From positions 1 to 64,000 of the forward strand of contig NZ_AKIV01000148.1 in the NCBI RefSeq assembly GCF_000282655.1: 64,000 nt of DNA. The letters are read 5' to 3'. This document shows, in pieces, positions 33,577 to 43,483 of the stretch. The translations under genes were made by a program, and so were the position numbers. Position 1 is the stretch's first letter. Each line of letters begins with the position of its first letter. The notes below the pieces were generated by a model. It had not been told where the DNA came from and did no database searches. It saw only the letters and a program-made list of their open reading frames with translations. This stretch comes from Polaromonas sp. CF318. Lineage in GTDB: Bacteria > Pseudomonadota > Gammaproteobacteria > Burkholderiales > Burkholderiaceae_C.

Positions 33577-34197
33577 TCAGGGAATTTGAAGGGCCTGGAA
33601 GGTCTCGGCACGGGCACGCCGCTGGGCCGAAAACTTGAGCCGCTGGGCATGCACAATGGTTTTCAGGTCGAAAACCGCCCGCTCAAACAACTCGTTGATT
33701 ATAACGAAGTCGAATTCCCGGGCCTGGGCCATCTCCAGGGCGGCATTTTTGAGCCGCAACTCGATGACCTCGGGGCTGTCCTCGCCACGCCGCTGCAGGC
33801 GGGAGCGTAATTCCTCCCAGCTGGGCGGCAGGATGAAGACCAGCACCGCATTGGAAAAAATCCGCTTGATGTTGATGGCGCCCTGGAAGTCGATTTCCAG
33901 GATCACGTCGGCGCCGTGGGCTACCCGCTCTTCAATGGTCTGGCGCGAGGTGCCGTAGCGGTGGCCGTGCACGTGGGCCCATTCCAGGAAGGCGTCGCGC
34001 GCCACCATGCCGTCGAACTCCTCGGGGGACAGGAAAAAGTACTCCCTGCCGTGTTTTTCCTGGCCGCGCGGGGGCCGGGTGGTGTGCGATACCGAGGGCT
34101 GGATGCGGGAATCCAGCTCCATGAGGGCCTTGACCAGGCTGGATTTGCCCGCCCCGCTGGGGGCGGCCACGACAAATAGGTTTCCGGGATAGTCCAT
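33577..34197 (-). CDS. gmk: Guanylate kinase
   Basis: 206 residues. P-loop [17 protein letters not shown] at the start; GMP-binding [13 protein letters not shown]; Walker B-like [10 protein letters not shown]. It converts GMP and ATP to GDP and ADP, supplying precursors for GTP and (p)ppGpp. The gene is followed by rpoZ 42 bp downstream, probably in one operon. Confidence 0.97.
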   Translation of the reverse strand: MDYPGNLFVVAAPSGAGKSSLVKALMELDSRIQPSVSHTTRPPRGQEKHGREYFFLSPEEFDGMVARDAFLEWAHVHGHRYGTSRQTIEERVAHGADVILEIDFQGAINIKRIFSNAVLVFILPPSWEELRSRLQRRGEDSPEVIELRLKNAALEMAQAREFDFVIINELFERAVFDLKTIVHAQRLKFSAQRRARAETFQALQIP

Positions 34198-34245
34198 GCG
34201 TTCGGGGCGGTGAGTGCTTATATATATGAGAGGGTGGCCGAGGGG

Positions 34246-35163
34246 CTATTCGATGTTCTGGACCTGCTCGCGGATCTGCTCGATCAGCACCTTCATGTCC
34301 ACTGAGATGCGGGTCAGTTCCAGGGACGCGGATTTGGAGCCCAGTGTATTGGCTTCGCGGTGCAGCTCCTGGATCAGGAAATCCAGGCGCTTGCCGAGTT
34401 CCCCGCCGCTGGCCAGCAGGCGGTCGATTTCGTCGAGGTGGGACGACAGCCGGGTGATTTCTTCCGCGACGTCTATGCGTATGGCGAAGGCCGTGGCCTC
34501 GGTCAGGGCCCGGTCCTGGGCGATTTCCGGCAGCGTGCTGCCGTCGGACAGGGCCATGGCCTCTTTCCAGCGCTCCAGGAAGCGGTTTTTCTGCTGCTCC
34601 ACCAGCTTGGGAACCATGGGCACCGCCAGCGCGGCCAGGGCGCGCAGCTGTGCCGTGCGGTCCAGCAGCATCTCGGCCAGGCGGGCGCCCTCGCGTTCAC
34701 GGGCCGCCATCAGCTCTTTCAGGGCTTTTTTGGCCAGCTTGAGCAGCTCTTCGCTGTAGTCGTGTGGTTTTTTGTCTTCATTCGTCGCAATTCTGAGAAT
34801 ATCTGCGACGCTCAGCGCCCCGGCCTGCGGCAGCCAGGATTTGATGCTGTCCTCCAGCGAGCCCAGGCGCTGCAAGGTGGCCGAGGAGGGCGCGCGCAGG
34901 TTGCCCGACGACGCGCTTTCCAGCGAGACCCGCATTTCGACCTTGCCGCGCTTGAGTTTGCCGGTCAGCAGTTCGCGCAGCGCCGGTTCGGCCTGCCGCA
35001 GCTCGTCGGGCAGGCGGAAGGCCAGGTCCAGGAAGCGGCTGTTGACGGAGCGTATTTCGACGCCCAGACGGGAGCTGGCGTCCGGGCCCGATTCAGTTTC
35101 CGGGGCGGATTGCGCCATGCTTGATTGCACGGTTGCATAACCCGTCATGCTGTAAACTGACAT
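34246..35163 (-). CDS. yicC: YicC family protein (RNA-associated endoribonuclease family)
   Basis: 305 residues. Starts SVYSMTGYATVQ and keeps the signature EIRSVNSRFLDLAFRLP and the C-terminal LDFLIQELHREANTLGSKS. YicC proteins are helical hexameric RNA-binding proteins; E. coli YicC affects sRNA stability. It lies 48 bp upstream of gmk in the same direction and is divergent from the kinase gene at 35241. Confidence 0.93.
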   Translation of the reverse strand: MSVYSMTGYATVQSSMAQSAPETESGPDASSRLGVEIRSVNSRFLDLAFRLPDELRQAEPALRELLTGKLKRGKVEMRVSLESASSGNLRAPSSATLQRLGSLEDSIKSWLPQAGALSVADILRIATNEDKKPHDYSEELLKLAKKALKELMAAREREGARLAEMLLDRTAQLRALAALAVPMVPKLVEQQKNRFLERWKEAMALSDGSTLPEIAQDRALTEATAFAIRIDVAEEITRLSSHLDEIDRLLASGGELGKRLDFLIQELHREANTLGSKSASLELTRISVDMKVLIEQIREQVQNIE

Positions 35164-35240
35164 TTTTAGATACGCTTTACTAGACTAGAGAGAGAAACAA
35201 GACCCAGCTTGACATTGTCACGTCTGGGCAACCCCAAATT

Positions 35241-36248
35241 ATGTCAAAGGTCAAGCCTGCACCATTGCCGCCCGACACCGTGATTGGTGGCTATCGTGTT
35301 GTGCGAAAGCTTTCGGCCGGGGGCTTCGGGGTAGTTTACTTGGCCGTCGACAACGAGGGCCAGCAGGTCGCCATCAAGGAATACCTGCCCTCATCTCTCG
35401 CCAGCCGCTCCCCGGGTGAACTGCTTCCCCAGGTCCAGCCCGAAAAACTCTCGCTCTACCGGCTGGGGCTCAAGAGCTTCTTCGAGGAAGGCCGCTCCCT
35501 CGCCCAGATTTCGCACGGCTCCGTGGTCAGCGTGCTGAACTTCTTCCGTGAGAACGAAACCGTCTACATGGTGATGAACTACCTGGAGGGCGGCACCCTG
35601 CAGGACTTCATCATCACGGCCCGCGAGCTCAAAAAGCAGAAGGTCTTTCGCGAATCGACCATACGCTCGCTGTTCGACGAAATCCTGCGCGGCCTGCGCA
35701 TCGTGCACCAGCACAAGATGCTGCACCTGGACATCAAGCCCGCCAACATCTTCATCACCGACGACAACCGCGCCGTCATGATCGATTTCGGCGCCGCCCG
35801 TGAGGTGCTGAGCAAGGAAGGCAACTTCATCCGCCCCATGTACACGCCCGGGTTCGCCGCGCCCGAGATGTACCGCCGCGACTCCTCCATGGGCCCCTGG
35901 ACCGATATTTACGCGATTGGCGCCTGCATTTACGCCACCATGCAGGGCTATCCGCCCAACGACGCGCCCCAGCGCCTCGAAAAAGACCGTCTGTCGCTTG
36001 CCCTGTCGCGGCTGCGCGGCGTCTATTCCGATAACCTCATTGAGGTTGTAGAGTGGTGCATGTCCCTCGATCCGCTGTCACGGCCCCAGTCGGTCTTCGC
36101 CCTGCAAAAAGAGCTGAGCCGGGAAGGCGAGCGCCGCTACACCAAGCTTACCGTCAGCGAAAAAGTTCGTCTGCAGTTTGACAACATGGTGTCCGACACC
36201 AAAAAATCCGCGCGCAAGGCCACCGGCTACGCGACCAAATTCAAATGA
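35241..36248 (+). CDS. Cytoplasmic Ser/Thr protein kinase
   Basis: A 335-residue Hanks-type kinase without a membrane segment or sensor domain. Gly loop KLSAGGFGVVYLA, catalytic Lys in VAIKEYL, catalytic loop MLHLDIKPANIF (Leu in place of Arg in HRD, so a non-RD kinase) and metal-binding IDFGAAREV. The C-terminal 50 residues are basic. It overlaps the PP2C gene by ATGA, so kinase and phosphatase form a coupled pair. Substrates are unknown. Confidence 0.92.
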   Translation: MSKVKPAPLPPDTVIGGYRVVRKLSAGGFGVVYLAVDNEGQQVAIKEYLPSSLASRSPGELLPQVQPEKLSLYRLGLKSFFEEGRSLAQISHGSVVSVLNFFRENETVYMVMNYLEGGTLQDFIITARELKKQKVFRESTIRSLFDEILRGLRIVHQHKMLHLDIKPANIFITDDNRAVMIDFGAAREVLSKEGNFIRPMYTPGFAAPEMYRRDSSMGPWTDIYAIGACIYATMQGYPPNDAPQRLEKDRLSLALSRLRGVYSDNLIEVVEWCMSLDPLSRPQSVFALQKELSREGERRYTKLTVSEKVRLQFDNMVSDTKKSARKATGYATKFK

Positions 36249-37147
36249 AATTCTCAGTCTTTCAGGTCAGCCGCAAAGGCGGGCGCGAGAAGAACGAAGA
36301 CCGCATGGGCTATTGCTACACGCGTGAATCGGGCCTCTTCGTGCTGGCCGACGGCATGGGCGGCCACCCTGAAGGCGAAGTGGCGGCCCAGCTCGCCCTG
36401 CAGACTATCTCGGCGCTCTACCAGAAGGAAGCGCGCCCCGTCATTGAGGACACCACCGAATTCCTCTCCACCGCCCTGATGGCGGCGCACCACCAGATCA
36501 TCCGCTACGCCAGCGAAAAAGGCATGCTGGACACCCCGCGCACCACGCTGGTGGCCGCCATCCTGCAGGGCACGGGCGCCACCTGGGTGCACTGCGGCGA
36601 TTCGCGCCTGTACGTCGTGCGCGACGGCGAACTGCTCACGCGCACCCGCGACCATTCTTACCTTGAACAACAAAGCGCCGGCGTCATCAAGCTCGAGCGC
36701 ATCAACCGCAACATCCTCTTTACCTGCCTGGGCTCGCCCACCAAGCCCGTCTTCGACGTTGCCGGCCCCGTCACCCTGCAGCAAGGCGACAAGCTGCTGC
36801 TGTGCTCCGACGGCCTCTGGGGTAGCCTCAGCGACGCCGAGATCGTGCGCCAGCTGGCCAGCAAAGGCGTGTCCGACGCGGTGCCCGACCTGGTCGAGAA
36901 CGCCCTGCGCACCGGCGGCGAGCACAGCGACAACGTCACCGTGCTGGCCATGGAATGGGAAACGCCTGACGCTTTTGAATCCACCCGCGGGGTTTCCACC
37001 GACAGCATCATGGACGGCGTGTTCGCCTCCACCATCCAGGCCGGCGTGCTCGACTCGGTGGTCGATGACCTCGACGAGGCCACCATTGAGCGCTCGATCG
37101 CCGAGATCAACGAAGCCATACGCCGCTCGGCCGCCAGAAAAGCCTGA
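36245..37147 (+). CDS. PP2C-type protein phosphatase
   Basis: A 300-residue PPM phosphatase: [41 protein letters not shown] and [10 protein letters not shown] carry the metal-binding Asp residues. The C-terminal 60 residues after the domain are helical. Translational coupling to the kinase at 35241 indicates that it reverses that kinase's phosphorylation. It is followed by rph. Confidence 0.93.
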   Translation: MKFSVFQVSRKGGREKNEDRMGYCYTRESGLFVLADGMGGHPEGEVAAQLALQTISALYQKEARPVIEDTTEFLSTALMAAHHQIIRYASEKGMLDTPRTTLVAAILQGTGATWVHCGDSRLYVVRDGELLTRTRDHSYLEQQSAGVIKLERINRNILFTCLGSPTKPVFDVAGPVTLQQGDKLLLCSDGLWGSLSDAEIVRQLASKGVSDAVPDLVENALRTGGEHSDNVTVLAMEWETPDAFESTRGVSTDSIMDGVFASTIQAGVLDSVVDDLDEATIERSIAEINEAIRRSAARKA

Positions 37148-37245
37148 TACCGGCGGCCTTTTTGCAGGTGCCGGCCGGCCTCCCGCTTTTTCCTTACCTT
37201 TTCACTTCGCTGATCCCCCGGCGTTTTTGCCAGAAAGCCATTCCC

Positions 37246-37974
37246 ATGAGCCAGTTTGAACGAAGCGGTGCGCGCGCCGCCGATGCCCTGCGCAGCGTGC
37301 GCATCACCCGCCACTACACCGCTTACGCCGAAGGCTCGGTGCTGATCGAGTTCGGCGGCACCAAGGTGCTGTGCACCGCCTCTGTCGAGGAAAAAGTCCC
37401 CGGCCACAAGAAAGGCAGTGGCGAAGGCTGGGTCACCGCCGAATACGGCATGCTGCCCCGCGCCACCCACACCCGCAGCGACCGCGAAGCCGCCCGCGGC
37501 AAACAAAGCGGCCGCACGCAGGAGATACAGCGCCTGATAGGCCGCTCCATGCGTTCGGTGTTCGACTTGAAGAAACTCGGCGAGCGCACCCTACACCTGG
37601 ACTGCGACGTCATCCAGGCCGACGGCGGCACCCGTACCGCCAGCATCACCGGTGCTTTTGTCGCTGCGCAGGACGCGGTCAACACCCTCATCGCCGGCGG
37701 CAAGCTCACGCAAAGCCCCATCATTGACCACGTCGCCGCCATCTCCGTCGGCATCGTGCAGGGCACGCCGCTGCTGGACCTCGAATACACCGAGGACTCC
37801 GCCTGCGACACCGACATGAACGTCGTCATGACCGGCGCCGGCAACTACGTCGAAGTGCAGGGCACGGCCGAAGGCGCGGCGTTTTCGCGCAAGGAAATGG
37901 ACGCGCTGCTGGTGCTCGCCGAAAAAGGCATCGCCGAGCTGGTGGGCCTGCAAAAGCAGGTGCTGGCTGCTTGA
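37246..37974 (+). CDS. rph: Ribonuclease PH
   Basis: 242 residues from ATG 37246. RNase PH motifs: [18 protein letters not shown], phosphate-binding [16 protein letters not shown], and [19 protein letters not shown]. It trims tRNA 3' ends by phosphorolysis. Immediately followed by rdgB (13 bp), a common pairing. Confidence 0.97.
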   Translation: MSQFERSGARAADALRSVRITRHYTAYAEGSVLIEFGGTKVLCTASVEEKVPGHKKGSGEGWVTAEYGMLPRATHTRSDREAARGKQSGRTQEIQRLIGRSMRSVFDLKKLGERTLHLDCDVIQADGGTRTASITGAFVAAQDAVNTLIAGGKLTQSPIIDHVAAISVGIVQGTPLLDLEYTEDSACDTDMNVVMTGAGNYVEVQGTAEGAAFSRKEMDALLVLAEKGIAELVGLQKQVLAA

Positions 37975-37987
37975 TTGCCCGCCGCCC

Positions 37988-38608
37988 ATGAAAAAAATCG
38001 TACTGGCCTCCAACAACCCGGGCAAGCTCGCCGAGCTCAAGGCCATGTTCGCGCCCCTGGGGCTGGAGCTCGTCAGCCAGACCGAGCTGGGCCTGCCCGA
38101 GGCTGAAGAGCCTTTCCGCACCTTTGTCGAAAACGCGCTTGCCAAAGCCCGCCAGGCCTCGCGCCTCAGCGGCCTGCCCGCGCTGGCCGACGACGCGGGC
38201 CTGTGCGTCGACGCCTTCGGCGGCCTGCCCGGCGTCGACACCGCTTTTTACGCCACACGCTTCGGTTACACCAAAGGCGACGACAACAACGTCAAGGCCC
38301 TGCTCGAGCAGATGGCCCACCTGGCCGACCCCGCCCAGCGCCGCGCCGCGCTGGTCAGCACGCTGGTGGCCGTGCGCTCCGACAAAGACCCCGAGCCCTT
38401 GATCGCCTCCGGCCGTGTCGCAGGGCAGATCGCGACGGCGCCCGTGGGCGACAACGGTTTCGGCTTCGACCCCGTGATGTTCATCCCCGAGTTCGGCAAA
38501 ACCTTTGCGCAACTCCCCGTTGACGTCAAAAACGCCAACAGCCACCGCGGCAAGGCTGCGCGCCAGATGCTGGAACTGATCCGCGAGCGCTGGCTGCCCG
38601 CAGCCTGA
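37988..38608 (+). CDS. rdgB: dITP/XTP pyrophosphatase (Ham1)
   Basis: 206 residues. Begins VLASNNPGKLAELKAMF (substrate-binding motif), then ALADDAGLCVDAFGG and a C-terminal SHRGKAARQM. It removes non-canonical purine triphosphates from the pool. Lies between rph and hemW in the same direction. Confidence 0.97.
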   Translation: MKKIVLASNNPGKLAELKAMFAPLGLELVSQTELGLPEAEEPFRTFVENALAKARQASRLSGLPALADDAGLCVDAFGGLPGVDTAFYATRFGYTKGDDNNVKALLEQMAHLADPAQRRAALVSTLVAVRSDKDPEPLIASGRVAGQIATAPVGDNGFGFDPVMFIPEFGKTFAQLPVDVKNANSHRGKAARQMLELIRERWLPAA

Positions 38609-38616
38609 GACACGCC

Positions 38617-39810
38617 ATGGCCGCGCAGCAAGACATCCAGCACTACATGCGTAGCGGCACGCTGCAGCTGGCCGCGCTGCCGCCGCTGTCGCTCTATGTG
38701 CACCTGCCCTGGTGCATACGCAAGTGCCCCTATTGCGACTTCAATTCGCACGAGGCCGTCGGCGAAATGCCCGAGCAGCGCTACATAGACGCCGTGATCG
38801 CCGACCTCGAGGCCGCGCTGCCCCTGGTCTGGGGCCGCACCGTGCACAGCATCTTCATAGGCGGCGGAACGCCCAGCCTGTTTTCGCCGCAGGCCATAGA
38901 CCGCCTGCTGGGCGACATACGCGCGCGCTTGAGGCTCGAGGCCGATTGCGAAATCACGCTCGAAGCCAATCCCGGCACCTTTGAGAAAGACCGCTTCAAG
39001 GCCTTCCGCGCGGCGGGCGTCACGCGCCTGTCCGTCGGGGTGCAAAGCTTTGACGACCAGCACCTCAAGGCCCTGGGCCGCGTGCACGACCGTGCCCAGG
39101 CCATCGCCGCGGTCGAAGAGGCCGCGCAGGCCTTTGACACCTTCAACCTCGACATCATGTACGCGCTGCCCGGCCAGACCATGGAAAGCCTGGAGCGGGA
39201 CATGCGCCAGGCCCTGGCCCTGCAGCCTCCCCACATTTCGATTTACCACCTCACGATAGAGCCCAACACCTACTTCGCCAAATTCCCGCCCGTGGTGCCC
39301 GAGGAAGACACGGCCTACGCCATGCTCGACAAAATCACCGAGCTGACTGAGGCCGCCGGCCTGCGGCGCTATGAAGTCTCGGCTTATGCCAAAGCCGGCC
39401 ACCAGTGCTTTCACAACCTCAACTACTGGCAGTTCGGCGACTACTTGGGGCTTGGCGCGGGCGCCCACAGCAAGCTCAGCTTCGCCCACCGCGTGGTGCG
39501 CCAGGTGCGCTTTCGCGAACCCAAGCTCTACATGGAAAAAGCCCTGGCCGGCGAAGCCGTCACGCAGGAAACCGAAGTCAGCCGCGCCGACCTGCCGTTT
39601 GAGTTCATGCTCAACGCCCTGCGTTTGCGCGAGGGTTTCAAACTGCAGGACTTCACGGAAAAAACCGGCCTGCCCGTCACTGCCATCCGGCAGGGCCTCG
39701 AAGAAGCCGAACGCAAAGGCCTGATTGAGCGCGACTTCGCGCGTGTCAAACCGACCGAGCGCGGCTTTGATTTTTTGAACGACTTGCAGTCACTGTTCCT
39801 GGCCGGCTGA
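38617..39810 (+). CDS. hemW: Radical SAM heme chaperone HemW
   Basis: 397 residues. The motif CIRKCPYCDFNSH has the CxxxCxxC iron-sulfur site of the radical SAM family followed by the HemW pattern, and IGGGTPSLF and EANPGTFE follow. The C-terminal HemN-like domain is present. HemW lacks the coproporphyrinogen oxidase activity of HemN and delivers heme. Eight bp after rdgB. Confidence 0.94.
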   Translation: MAAQQDIQHYMRSGTLQLAALPPLSLYVHLPWCIRKCPYCDFNSHEAVGEMPEQRYIDAVIADLEAALPLVWGRTVHSIFIGGGTPSLFSPQAIDRLLGDIRARLRLEADCEITLEANPGTFEKDRFKAFRAAGVTRLSVGVQSFDDQHLKALGRVHDRAQAIAAVEEAAQAFDTFNLDIMYALPGQTMESLERDMRQALALQPPHISIYHLTIEPNTYFAKFPPVVPEEDTAYAMLDKITELTEAAGLRRYEVSAYAKAGHQCFHNLNYWQFGDYLGLGAGAHSKLSFAHRVVRQVRFREPKLYMEKALAGEAVTQETEVSRADLPFEFMLNALRLREGFKLQDFTEKTGLPVTAIRQGLEEAERKGLIERDFARVKPTERGFDFLNDLQSLFLAG

Positions 39811-39829
39811 GCCGCGCGGCCCTTTACGC

Positions 39830-40042
39830 ATGGAAACTCCCGCCCTTATCTTTCTGGTTGTCAGTTGCGCCATCAGTTTCGGCCTGGGCCGGCTGTTTGT
39901 TCACTTCCGCGACAAGAAACGCAAAAAGGCGGCCGAAGAGCGCGAGGCCCAGGCGCTGCGCAACCGCCCGCCCGAGCCCGAATCCCTCAACAAGGCCAAA
40001 CGCAAACGGCAGCTTCAGCAAGCCGCCAAAGGCAAGCGCTGA
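39830..40042 (+). CDS. Small membrane protein after hemW
   Basis: 70 residues: N-terminal membrane helix (ALIFLVVSCAISFGLGRLF) and a strongly basic cytoplasmic tail (KKRKKAAEEREAQALRN). Twenty bp after hemW, so it is likely in the same transcript. No family recognised. Confidence 0.6.
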   Translation: METPALIFLVVSCAISFGLGRLFVHFRDKKRKKAAEEREAQALRNRPPEPESLNKAKRKRQLQQAAKGKR

Positions 40043-40069
40043 TTCAGCGCATGGATTGCGCAGGGCCCA

Positions 40070-40381
40070 TCAACCGCAGTTGACCCGCGTCACACGGCCC
40101 GCGTCATCGACCGTGAGGTTGAGCCGCTCGGCATTGAACTCCATGGTCACGACCTGGTTGGGCCTGAGCACCCGCACCGCCTTCGCGCCAGCGCGCGTGC
40201 GCGCCTCATTCTCGAGCGCGGCATCCGCATTGCGGCCCACGGCGAACTGGGCCGGTGCGGCGTTGCAGCGGCTTGACACGGGGGCGGGGTCGGTACCCTG
40301 GCCAGTAGCGGGGGCGCTGCCGCAGGCGGACAGCAGAAGGGCGGCGGTGGTGGCAAAGGTTGTGAGGATCGGCAAACGCAT
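40070..40381 (-). CDS. Peptidase inhibitor I78-type lipoprotein
   Basis: 103 residues from ATG 40381. A lipoprotein signal peptide ends LLLSACG. The mature domain has the I78 pattern: Cys pair, FAVGRNADAALENEARTRAG, VRVLRPNQVVTMEFNAERLN and a final NCG. This family resembles small serine protease inhibitors. Convergent with the small gene at 39830. Confidence 0.8.
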   Translation of the reverse strand: MRLPILTTFATTAALLLSACGSAPATGQGTDPAPVSSRCNAAPAQFAVGRNADAALENEARTRAGAKAVRVLRPNQVVTMEFNAERLNLTVDDAGRVTRVNCG

Positions 40382-40607
40382 GGTGAGTCCTTTCAGGATG
40401 TGGCGGCTGGTTTTGGTGCCACATAGGCAGCTTATGTTCAGAATATGTTGTCGAGAGCTTGGCGCTTTCCGAGCGGACTGCAAATAGGCCGACGGTCGAT
40501 ACTTTTGTAGGCGCGGGCCCCAGGAGCGCGAAATGAACGTTTCGCGATTCCAGTCAATGCGGCATGTAGTCGACTGAGGAGGCGGTCGCTTTGAACGACG
40601 CAGAGCG

Positions 40608-41666
40608 CTAACGCGAACACGAGGTCGGGTCGGTTCCACGAATCCACGCTTGAGGCCTTATCTCTTGTGCGCCGATGCGTTGCATGGAAACTTTGTAATA
40701 AGCCGAGTCACCATGGGCACATGCCAGTGCAGCGGCCCAGTTTTTATGCACGGGGTCGGGGTAGCGCTTGATAAGGTCATCAAGACTTCTTTTCATGCGT
40801 GGCCAATCAAGACGCGTTTCACTAGGGGCTGCACCGCTGAAAACAACGCTTGCATACAGCCGAGCGTAAAGCGACTCGCCCTCACTGGCCTGAAGTTGCT
40901 TGGCCCAGCCGACGATGAATGCATCAACAACTTCCCAACTGCCTCCCCATTTGGGAACCAAACGCGTCAAAGCGACTTCATAAAAATCGTAGTAGTTTGG
41001 CCAGCGCTTGGCCCCTTCTTCGAAGATGCTGTTCGGATCTGATTTTCCTTCCGCCGCGTCAAGGCTGACCGCAAGCAGCAGGTTTTGCCAGATAGGCGTT
41101 TGCTGAAATTCTTTGCGGGCTTCAAGAAGCGACTTTTCGGTCTGAAGCAAACCTTGCTGGAATGACTGCATACCGCCACCCGGAACATCTTTCGCATAAC
41201 TGGATCCGCGTGCGTTCCAGGCGAGTGCGTATTGGAGCCGGAGATTCGCAAATGCCGGAAATATCGAGTCGGGCTTTTGCTTTTGCCATTCTTTAACCCG
41301 TGCACCTTGGCCCGCCTCCACGCCGGGCGCGGGCATTTCACGCCGGAAGAACCAATATGCGGCGCTGGCGCCGGTCTTGCCGGACTGAAATCGCTTGGAA
41401 TCACGCAACAGGCATGTGAGAGTGGCATCCAGATCCCCGAAGTTTGAGGTCTGGTATAGCTGGCGAAGGTATGAAACGGCTTCGTCATGATTGTTGTAAT
41501 TGATTTCACTCAGAAGCGAGCAGTCTTTCTGAGAGCCGGGGGACGGTTTCGGTTCAGGGGGATTCGCACTCGCATCGCCGGCGAACAGCAGGAAAGCGCT
41601 TGCCAGGATGGCCAGCAAGCGGCTGATTGGTTTGTTCAATCTTATTCCGGCATTGTGCGTGGGCAT
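40608..41666 (-). CDS. Exported protein of unknown function (DUF4034-like)
   Basis: 352 residues from ATG 41666, chosen because TTTAGGAG lies just upstream. A signal peptide (LLAILASAFLLFAGDASA) precedes a mainly helical domain with patterns as in TPR-like/DUF4034 proteins (EAVSYLRQLYQTSNFGDLDA, RWPNYYDFYEVALTRLVPKW). Probably periplasmic. The local base composition is lower in GC than the neighbours, which may mean a transferred gene. Confidence 0.65.
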   Translation of the reverse strand: MPTHNAGIRLNKPISRLLAILASAFLLFAGDASANPPEPKPSPGSQKDCSLLSEINYNNHDEAVSYLRQLYQTSNFGDLDATLTCLLRDSKRFQSGKTGASAAYWFFRREMPAPGVEAGQGARVKEWQKQKPDSIFPAFANLRLQYALAWNARGSSYAKDVPGGGMQSFQQGLLQTEKSLLEARKEFQQTPIWQNLLLAVSLDAAEGKSDPNSIFEEGAKRWPNYYDFYEVALTRLVPKWGGSWEVVDAFIVGWAKQLQASEGESLYARLYASVVFSGAAPSETRLDWPRMKRSLDDLIKRYPDPVHKNWAAALACAHGDSAYYKVSMQRIGAQEIRPQAWIRGTDPTSCSR

Positions 41667-41883
41667 GGATACTCCTAAAGGCTGGTGCTGGCGATAGTGC
41701 AAGACGATGTACTGATGGCTTTGAGGGAACTCAATCCCTGTCTAATGTAGCTTCCGATGGATAGATGCCTGCCCCGCTTCCTGCGGTCTGGAATACCGAG
41801 TACCGCCGACTCTGTGGTCTGGGCTCTGTGTCTGGCATACGCTCGGCTGTCACCGCAATCCATGCGGTTAAACTACCCGACTC

Positions 41884-41973
41884 GGAAGCGTGGCAGAGCG
41901 GTTGAATGCAGCAGTCTTGAAAACTGCCGAGGATGCAAGTCCTCCGTGAGTTCGAATCTCACCGCTTCCGCCA
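41884..41973 (+). tRNA. tRNA-Ser(UGA)
   Basis: Acceptor GGAAGCG pairs with CGCTTCC; the anticodon loop CTTGAAA gives TGA; a long variable arm typical of tRNA-Ser is present; CCA is encoded. The T loop is TTCGAAT. No other gene overlaps it. Confidence 0.97.
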
Positions 41974-42412
41974 CTTTCAAATAAGTGGCACCGGCTTTAA
42001 CGCCAAGCTCATCGCCACTCCGGTTCGGTCTCTCATGGCTGCAACCGCACCCCTCTGTCCGGAGATTCCCTCGTTTGATAGCAGGCTTGCAGCCCGCGCG
42101 GCGGCTGTCTTTGCCTGAGCCTGGTGGCTTGTGAGGCCATTTCGGGTGCTTTCATCCTCATTTGCGTGGTTTTTTTGCAGGACTGCGCCCAACGGACGAT
42201 TTGCAACCAAAAAGCCTCACCAGACCGGGCTTGGGGCAGGCAAAGTTACGCCTTACGTTCGCATTGCAACAAACAGACCCGAAAAAACGGAATTATTTCC
42301 CGGAACTATTCCCGCCCAATTCTGAAAACCTTTTTCAGGACAGTGACGAGAAGCGTGGGCGAGGCCATCATAGAAACATCCAGTTACAGCGTAGAAGGGC
42401 GCCTTAAATCCT
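41974..42412. other. 439-bp intergenic region, no gene supported
   Basis: Several short open frames exist on both strands but none has a ribosome binding site, a recognisable domain or convincing codon use. I see no clear terminator after tRNA-Ser and no repeat. It may hold the promoter of the gene at 42413. Confidence 0.4.
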
Positions 42413-42721
42413 ATGACAGTTCCTGCTTTCCACCCCGAAGTCGCCGAGAAGGTGGCAACCGCTTTTGTCAAGGCTACCGGAGCCCGCTGGTCGTTCCCGC
42501 GGGTCGATATGCAGGACAAGGGCACTTTCATGTTGATCAGCGTCGATGCGGTATCGCCGGAGGTCCGGGAGGTGGCGCTCCCGGTCAAAGAGTCGATCAC
42601 GCTGGCGCTCAACGAGGTCATTCCCTCTCATCCGTCGCAAAAATTCGGCAACTGGATGGTGGTGTTTTTCCACGAAGGCAAGATGTACGAAACCGTGCAT
42701 CCCAGCGAATTCCACACCTGA
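42413..42721 (+). CDS. Conserved hypothetical protein
   Basis: 102 residues with alternating helices and strands (EVAEKVATAFVKATGARWSF, KFGNWMVVFFHEGKMYETVH). It looks like a small soluble alpha/beta protein. I do not recognise the family. It is convergent with the urease operon end. Confidence 0.55.
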   Translation: MTVPAFHPEVAEKVATAFVKATGARWSFPRVDMQDKGTFMLISVDAVSPEVREVALPVKESITLALNEVIPSHPSQKFGNWMVVFFHEGKMYETVHPSEFHT

Positions 42722-42777
42722 ATTCGTTGGCGTGAGCCTTCAAGCCGCCCAGCGGCACTGCGGCGGCCGCCCCCGCT

Positions 42778-43449
42778 TCAAGCGGTCTCGGGCTGGCTTT
42801 GCTGCAACATTCCCCGGGTTTCAATAAAGCTGATCACTTCGGCCAGGCCGGCCTGGGTTTTAAGGTTTGTCATTACAAATGGTTTCAAACCCTTGGCCGT
42901 AGTGCGCATGCGGATGGTGTCTTTTTTCATGACCTCGAGGTCGGCACCCACATAAGGTGCCAGGTCGGTCTTGTTGATCACAAACAAGTCGCTTTTTGTG
43001 ATACCGGGGCCGCCCTTGCGCGGAATCTTCTCGCCGGCCGCCACGTCGATCACATAAATCGTCAAATCGCTCAATTCGGGGCTGAAGGTGGCGGCCAGGT
43101 TGTCGCCGCCGGATTCAACGAATACGACGTCGGCATCGGGGAAATCCACCAGCATGCGGTCTATGGCCTCCAGGTTGATGGAAGCGTCTTCGCGGATCGC
43201 GGTATGCGGGCAGCCGCCGGTTTCCACGCCCATGATGCGTTCGGCCGCCAGCGCGCCGCTCACGGTCAGCAGGCGCTGGTCTTCCTTGGTGTAGATGTCG
43301 TTGGTGATCGCGACCAGGTCGTACCTGGCCTTCATGCTTTTGCACAGCATCTCGAGCAGCGTGGTCTTGCCGGAACCCACCGGGCCGCCTATGCCCACGC
43401 GCAGGGGCGGAAGTTTTTTGCTGCGGTTGGCGATGTGGTGCAAGCTCAT
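42778..43449 (-). CDS. ureG: Urease accessory GTPase UreG
   Basis: 223 residues from ATG 43449. P-loop [19 protein letters not shown], the nickel-binding Cys-Pro-His of [13 protein letters not shown], and guanine motif VINKTDLAP. UreG hydrolyses GTP to drive nickel insertion into urease together with UreE, UreF and UreD. It is the last gene of the leftward urease operon. Confidence 0.96.
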   Translation of the reverse strand: MSLHHIANRSKKLPPLRVGIGGPVGSGKTTLLEMLCKSMKARYDLVAITNDIYTKEDQRLLTVSGALAAERIMGVETGGCPHTAIREDASINLEAIDRMLVDFPDADVVFVESGGDNLAATFSPELSDLTIYVIDVAAGEKIPRKGGPGITKSDLFVINKTDLAPYVGADLEVMKKDTIRMRTTAKGLKPFVMTNLKTQAGLAEVISFIETRGMLQQSQPETA

Positions 43450-43483
43450 GGGCGTACCTTGAAAGAGGATGGTGTAAAGAGAG

